A stretch of DNA of 44,710 nt from Chitinivibrionia bacterium (GTDB lineage Bacteria; Fibrobacterota; Chitinivibrionia; Chitinivibrionales; Chitinivibrionaceae), in NCBI GenBank assembly GCA_009779925.1, contig WRAZ01000014.1, positions 1 to 44,710 on the forward strand. Direction: 5' to 3'. This document shows, one piece after another, positions 42,657 through 44,710 of the stretch. The position numbers and the translations under genes were made by a program. Position 1 is the stretch's first letter; every line of letters begins with the position of its first letter. The notes under the pieces are model-generated. The model was not told the origin of the DNA. It saw nothing but the letters and a program-made list of their open reading frames with translations, and ran no database searches.

Positions 42657-42923
42657 TTATTCCTCCCTTGGAAAATAATTATTTACCAATATCGCTGCCT
42701 TGTCTTCAAATATCGCCATTCTTTGCCTACCCAAATAAACTGCTCCAAGCGTTTCAAAACTTTCGCCTGTTTTTGCACATTCAATAGATTGGGTTATTTT
42801 GTCAATTTCAAAGTCAAGTTCCAATTTACCCTCTGGCAATAATTTTTCTGCATAATTTATGCGTTTTTTACAAAATACGTTATGCCAAAACAAAAAACAA
42901 AAAAAACAACGATTTCTCCCCAC
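42657..42923 (-). CDS. small accessory protein with uncertain start, possibly 5'-decayed
   Basis: The frame encodes KLLPEGKLELDFEIDKITQS and then ECAKTGESFETLG before ending NNYFPREE. The upstream 60 bases (FCFLFWHNVFCKKR) cover the 20-bp direct repeat and look like read-through of a promoter region rather than protein. Within the plausible part no ATG is in frame; TTG codons near 42837 and 42825 (AGAGGG before the latter) are possible starts. A lost start codon or a truncated gene is possible. Family not recognised. Confidence 0.5.
   Translation of the reverse strand: MGRNRCFFCFLFWHNVFCKKRINYAEKLLPEGKLELDFEIDKITQSIECAKTGESFETLGAVYLGRQRMAIFEDKAAILVNNYFPREE
42872..42891. repeat. 20-bp direct repeat, copy 2
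   Basis: This is identical to 42415-42434, 457 bases apart. It lies upstream of the small gene pair, at the position expected for its promoter. Confidence 0.85.
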
Positions 42924-43226
42924 TATACAGCGACAATAAATTATATTTCCGATGTCAGAAATACAGAATTGCAGGAATTGTTCCTGCTTTTCGTAAAATT
43001 ATATCTCAATAGGTTTATTGAGAGAGCACGAGAACACCTTTGCGGTTGTTCTGTCTCGTGCTCTCTCACATTTTCTCTTTTTGATATAATGTTATGGAAG
43101 TAATTCTGTGTTTCTGACAAAACAATGAATTTGGCAGAACAGCCGTCGCTGCTTTGTCTTTTATTGGCAATTCGAGCGCGGTGCTCTTTTGCATAATTTA
43201 TTAACTATTTTCAAAGGAGTTCTTTT
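42924..43226. other. 303-base non-coding region with two strong hairpins
   Basis: No gene is visible. GCAGGAA-TTG-TTCCTGC (42971-42987) is a perfect 7-bp hairpin followed by TTTT. TGAGAGAGCACGAGA (43019-43033) pairs perfectly with 43054-43068 around a 20-base loop, followed by a T-rich tract. Between 43069 and 43226 lie the leader of the Pro-rich protein gene and a small GAGC/GCTC hairpin near 43170. Confidence 0.6.
43019..43076 (+). ncRNA. candidate structured RNA or strong terminator
   Basis: The 15-bp perfect stem and the T-rich tail (CATTTTCTCTTTTT) look like the 3' end of a transcript, yet no plus-strand gene lies upstream within several kilobases. A small RNA from about 42940 to 43076 would explain this. 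No promoter is convincing, so this is a tentative call. Confidence 0.3.
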
Positions 43227-43523
43227 ATGAGAACAAAGTTTTTAGTTGTTGTTGGCGTGCTTGTATTGGCAAGCGTTAGTTTTACATTTGCAAGAGGCGT
43301 GCGTTTGACGCCTCCAAAAGTTGAAGCGCCAACATTGGAAGCGCCAAAACTAGACACGCCGACATTGACAGTTGAAGCGCCAACATTAACTGCGCCCGAG
43401 CTGACAGCACCGACGTTGGAAGTTCCGGAAATTCCGGAAATACCAACATTGGAAACTCCTGCATTACCCTCTGCACCTGAAGTGCCGTCGTTGCCGGAAA
43501 GAAGGCTGCCAAGTCGCCGCTAA
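43227..43523 (+). CDS. secreted Pro-rich repeat protein
   Basis: This 98-residue protein has a signal peptide (MRTKFLVVVGVLVLASVSFTFA) and a mature chain built of short repeats around (V/L)EAPTL, TAPEL, EVPEIPE, ending in the basic PERRLPSRR. The repeat unit is about five residues with Pro every four to five positions, so an extended, non-globular rod is expected. AAAGGAG precedes the ATG and a terminator follows, so it is monocistronic. The C-terminal Arg-rich end is reminiscent of, but much shorter than, a sorting signal. No family recognised. Confidence 0.75.
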   Translation: MRTKFLVVVGVLVLASVSFTFARGVRLTPPKVEAPTLEAPKLDTPTLTVEAPTLTAPELTAPTLEVPEIPEIPTLETPALPSAPEVPSLPERRLPSRR

Positions 43524-43568
43524 CAACACGTCGCACTGTTTGCGAAATAAATAAAGAACATTACCAAT

Positions 43569-43606
43569 AGGCAGAACAGTTTTTCCACTGTCTCTGCCTT
43601 TTTTTA
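43569..43606 (+). terminator. terminator after the Pro-rich protein gene
   Basis: AGGCAGA-ACAGT pairs with ACTGT-C-TCTGCCT around TTTTCC (43569-43599), followed by TTTTTTT. It lies about 45 bases after the stop at 43523. Confidence 0.82.
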
Positions 43607-43718
43607 TTTCTAATAATAAATTTATCGCAAAACAAAAACAGGTAAATTTTCAGCTATTCTTTATTTTTAAGTGGCGTTGGGTAAACACAAGTGATTTTTC
43701 GCCGTGAACGCGTTCGCG

Positions 43719-43780
43719 GTTGCAGGCGTGCAGAGCAAGGCTACGCAAATTCTCTTGTTAAATTTCTTTTGCCTGCAACA
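43719..43780. repeat. inverted-repeat element overlapping the brnA 3' end
   Basis: GTTGCAGGC (43719-43727) and GCCTGCAAC (43771-43779) bound a 62-base element whose ends match those of the element at 17065-17157. On the minus strand its right half encodes the final VAGKRNLTREFA and stop of the BrnA-like protein. Confidence 0.6.
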
Positions 43781-43950
43781 CAATCCGACAAATACAAATT
43801 TATGAGGTTGCCGTATGACATACCCATATTTGCCGCATGATTTTTGAAATATTCTATCGTATCCGTATCAACCTTGATATTCACGGATTTTCGCAATTTG
43901 CGAGCATACGGATTTGACATTGCCGCAGAAAAATCGTATTCACTTCTCAT
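43741..43950 (-). CDS. brnA: BrnA-like antitoxin
   Basis: This 69-residue ribbon-helix-helix type antitoxin has the typical sequence EYDFSAAMSNPYARKLRKSV, then VDTDTIEYFKNHAANMGMSY and NLINLYLSDC. BrnA neutralises BrnT and represses the operon. It overlaps the brnT stop by four bases. The last 12 residues come from the inverted-repeat element, so the original C-terminus may have been replaced. Confidence 0.85.
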   Translation of the reverse strand: MRSEYDFSAAMSNPYARKLRKSVNIKVDTDTIEYFKNHAANMGMSYGNLINLYLSDCVAGKRNLTREFA

Positions 43951-44237
43951 TTTTTACCTCCATATTGTTTCTTTTCGTTAGTGGTCGCTTTTCTTGCCGA
44001 GATTATGCGGACAAGTTCATCGTTTTCTCTATAAGAATGACAAACAATTAACATTTTCAGTACTTTACTCAGCCCCAAAAGAATAAAACGGTCTTCTTCT
44101 GTTGAGTGGTCGGGATCGTATATCAATTTTGCGTTTGGGTCATAAAACACCGTTTCTGCCTCTTTGAAAGAAATGCCGTGCGAAGCAATGTTTTTCTGGT
44201 TTTTGTTTTCGTCCCACGCGAATCTTATTTTGTCCAT
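43947..44237 (-). CDS. brnT: BrnT-like toxin
   Basis: This 96-residue BrnT-family protein (RelE-like RNase fold) starts MDKIRFAWDENKNQKNIASHGISF, with KEAETVFYDPNAKLIYDPDH and RIISARKATTNEKKQY. These are the family motifs, including the C-terminal ISARKA(T)xxE. BrnT cleaves RNA to halt translation. The TAGTATTTT motif about 40 bases upstream is the probable promoter. Confidence 0.92.
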   Translation of the reverse strand: MDKIRFAWDENKNQKNIASHGISFKEAETVFYDPNAKLIYDPDHSTEEDRFILLGLSKVLKMLIVCHSYRENDELVRIISARKATTNEKKQYGGKK

Positions 44238-44313
44238 AAAATTTTTTAACCTGGCAAAGTTTATCGTTATTATATAAAATACTATTTTGCTCGCAATAAG
44301 ATGACAGAAAAAC

Positions 44314-44332
44314 GGTTTTTAATAGAAAAACC
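44314..44332 (-). terminator. terminator after the 34-residue gene
   Basis: GGTTTTT-AATAG-AAAAACC is a perfect 7-bp hairpin. On the minus strand it is followed by GTTTTT, eight bases past the stop of the small gene at 44340. Confidence 0.55.
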
Positions 44333-44339
44333 TGCTTTT

Positions 44340-44444
44340 TTACTTTCCAGCTTCTCTGCGAACTTGTTTTTTCTGTCGTACAAATAGTATTTTTTCTGCA
44401 AAAACACTTAAAATATTAAGATTTTGTTCCTTAAATCTTGTCAT
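44340..44444 (-). CDS. 34-residue basic small protein
   Basis: ATG 44444 with a strong AAAGGAGGG site opens a frame for MTRFKEQNLNILSVFAEKIL ending in KKQVRREAGK. The strong ribosome site and following terminator support real translation. It lies upstream of brnT on the same strand. The composition (amphipathic helix, basic C-terminus) gives no function. Confidence 0.55.
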   Translation of the reverse strand: MTRFKEQNLNILSVFAEKILFVRQKKQVRREAGK

Positions 44445-44480
44445 AAGCCCTCCTTTTTCTTTTTAAAATAATATTTGCCG

Positions 44481-44508
44481 CAATAAAAAAGGGTGCACTT
44501 CTGCACCC
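44481..44508 (-). terminator. terminator after the right-edge surface protein gene
   Basis: GGGTGCA (44491-44497), loop CTTC and TGCACCC (44502-44508) form a perfect stem followed on the minus strand by TTTTTTATTG. It lies 27 bases after the stop at 44535. Confidence 0.85.
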
Positions 44509-44534
44509 TCTGTTAAAAAAACAAACTGGAAATT

Positions 44535-44710
44535 TTACCTGCTCACGCCAATTCTCGCCGAATACGTAAATCTTCGACCGCTGATACCTGTTGCTTCGAC
44601 GATAATCAGATATGTACCGTTGGCGACGTATCTGCCCGTGTTGTTGGTCAAATCCCAGATAATCGCGTTATCGGCGGCGTTTGTAGGGGCGGGTTTGAAA
44701 CCCGCCCCTA
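44535..44710 (-). CDS. 3' end of another surface protein with sorting module (partial)
   Basis: The frame is open from the window edge to TAA 44535-44537 and encodes GAGFKPAPTNAADNAIIWDL, then NGTYLIIVEATGISGRRFTY and ends SARIGVSR. It is a paralogue of the C-terminal modules at 3946 and 30927, so it is most likely the end of a large secreted protein. The first visible residues (GAGFKPAPT) are encoded by the GTAGGGGCGGG palindrome. Confidence 0.88.
   Translation of the reverse strand, partial: GAGFKPAPTNAADNAIIWDLTNNTGRYVANGTYLIIVEATGISGRRFTYSARIGVSR
44683..44710. repeat. REP-like palindrome at the window edge
   Basis: GTAGGGGCGGGTTT (44683-44696) and AAACCCGCCCCTA (44698-44710) are perfectly complementary around one base. 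The last base pair falls outside the window. It is the same family as the repeat at 31064-31133 and is likewise translated. Confidence 0.88.

Noticed and set aside
44383-44394. TAGTATTTTTT on the plus strand as a promoter.
   Set aside because: It lies inside the antisense of the 34-residue small gene, and no plus-strand gene follows.

Overview
The window (about 42-45% GC by eye) reads as chromosome of a Gram-negative, T9SS-bearing bacterium, most probably Fibrobacterota (termite-gut Fibromonas-like or a relative). The reasons are a full-length SprA/Sov-type outer-membrane translocon gene, several secreted proteins ending in a shared C-terminal sorting-type module, and type IV pilus (pilT) genes. 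In addition, nearly every gene has a strong AGGAG-type Shine-Dalgarno, and several have TTGxxx / TATTTT sigma70-like promoters. Those last two features argue against Bacteroidota, the usual home of SprA. The lineage call is an inference; no rRNA is present.

Layout. 1-1.3 kb: the tail of an unidentified gene and a Tat-signal radical SAM protein. 1.3-5.1 kb (minus): PHP phosphoesterase plus a small membrane protein, then two secreted surface proteins (a Gly-rich beta-repeat protein and a GLUG-like repeat protein with a sorting module). 5.2-9.9 kb (minus): a TPR/Glu-rich protein, M24 aminopeptidase and PilT in one operon. 10-16.3 kb: the dnaA-type locus, with dgt and dnaA on minus and rpmH-rnpA-yidD-yidC-nadC on plus. 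16.4-17 kb: two paralogous tiny acidic lipoproteins. 17.1-21 kb (minus): an Fe-S RecB/AddB-type nuclease and an M16C protease. 21.1-27.7 kb (minus): sprA, divergent from two membrane/envelope proteins with a DUF5683-like hydrophobic core. 29.9-30.8 kb: a three-gene ADP-ribosyltransferase-like (DUF3990) / DUF3791 module. 30.9-35 kb: a giant lamin-tail/CotH-kinase surface protein with a sorting module. 35.3-35.9 kb: a DUF4160/DUF2442 pair. 36-40.4 kb (minus): GAPDH and a SiaA-SiaB-SiaC partner-switching operon. 40.5-42.3 kb: ispH and a COG0731-like radical SAM protein. 42.2-44.5 kb: small accessory ORFs, a Pro-rich secreted peptide, BrnT/BrnA, and the 3' end of another sorting-module protein cut by the window edge.

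The most unusual signal is at DNA level. All three C-terminal sorting modules visible here carry a perfect or near-perfect DNA palindrome at the same surface-loop position, translated in frame. Two belong to one GTAGGGGCGGG repeat family and the third to a different GTTGAGGCGAG family. This looks like recurrent in-frame insertion of REP-like palindromes into one permissive protein loop. A second inverted-repeat family (TGTTGCAGGCG ... CGCCTGCAACA) occurs twice, and one copy supplies the last codons and stop of the BrnA antitoxin. No CRISPR array, IS element, transposase, tRNA or rRNA was seen.
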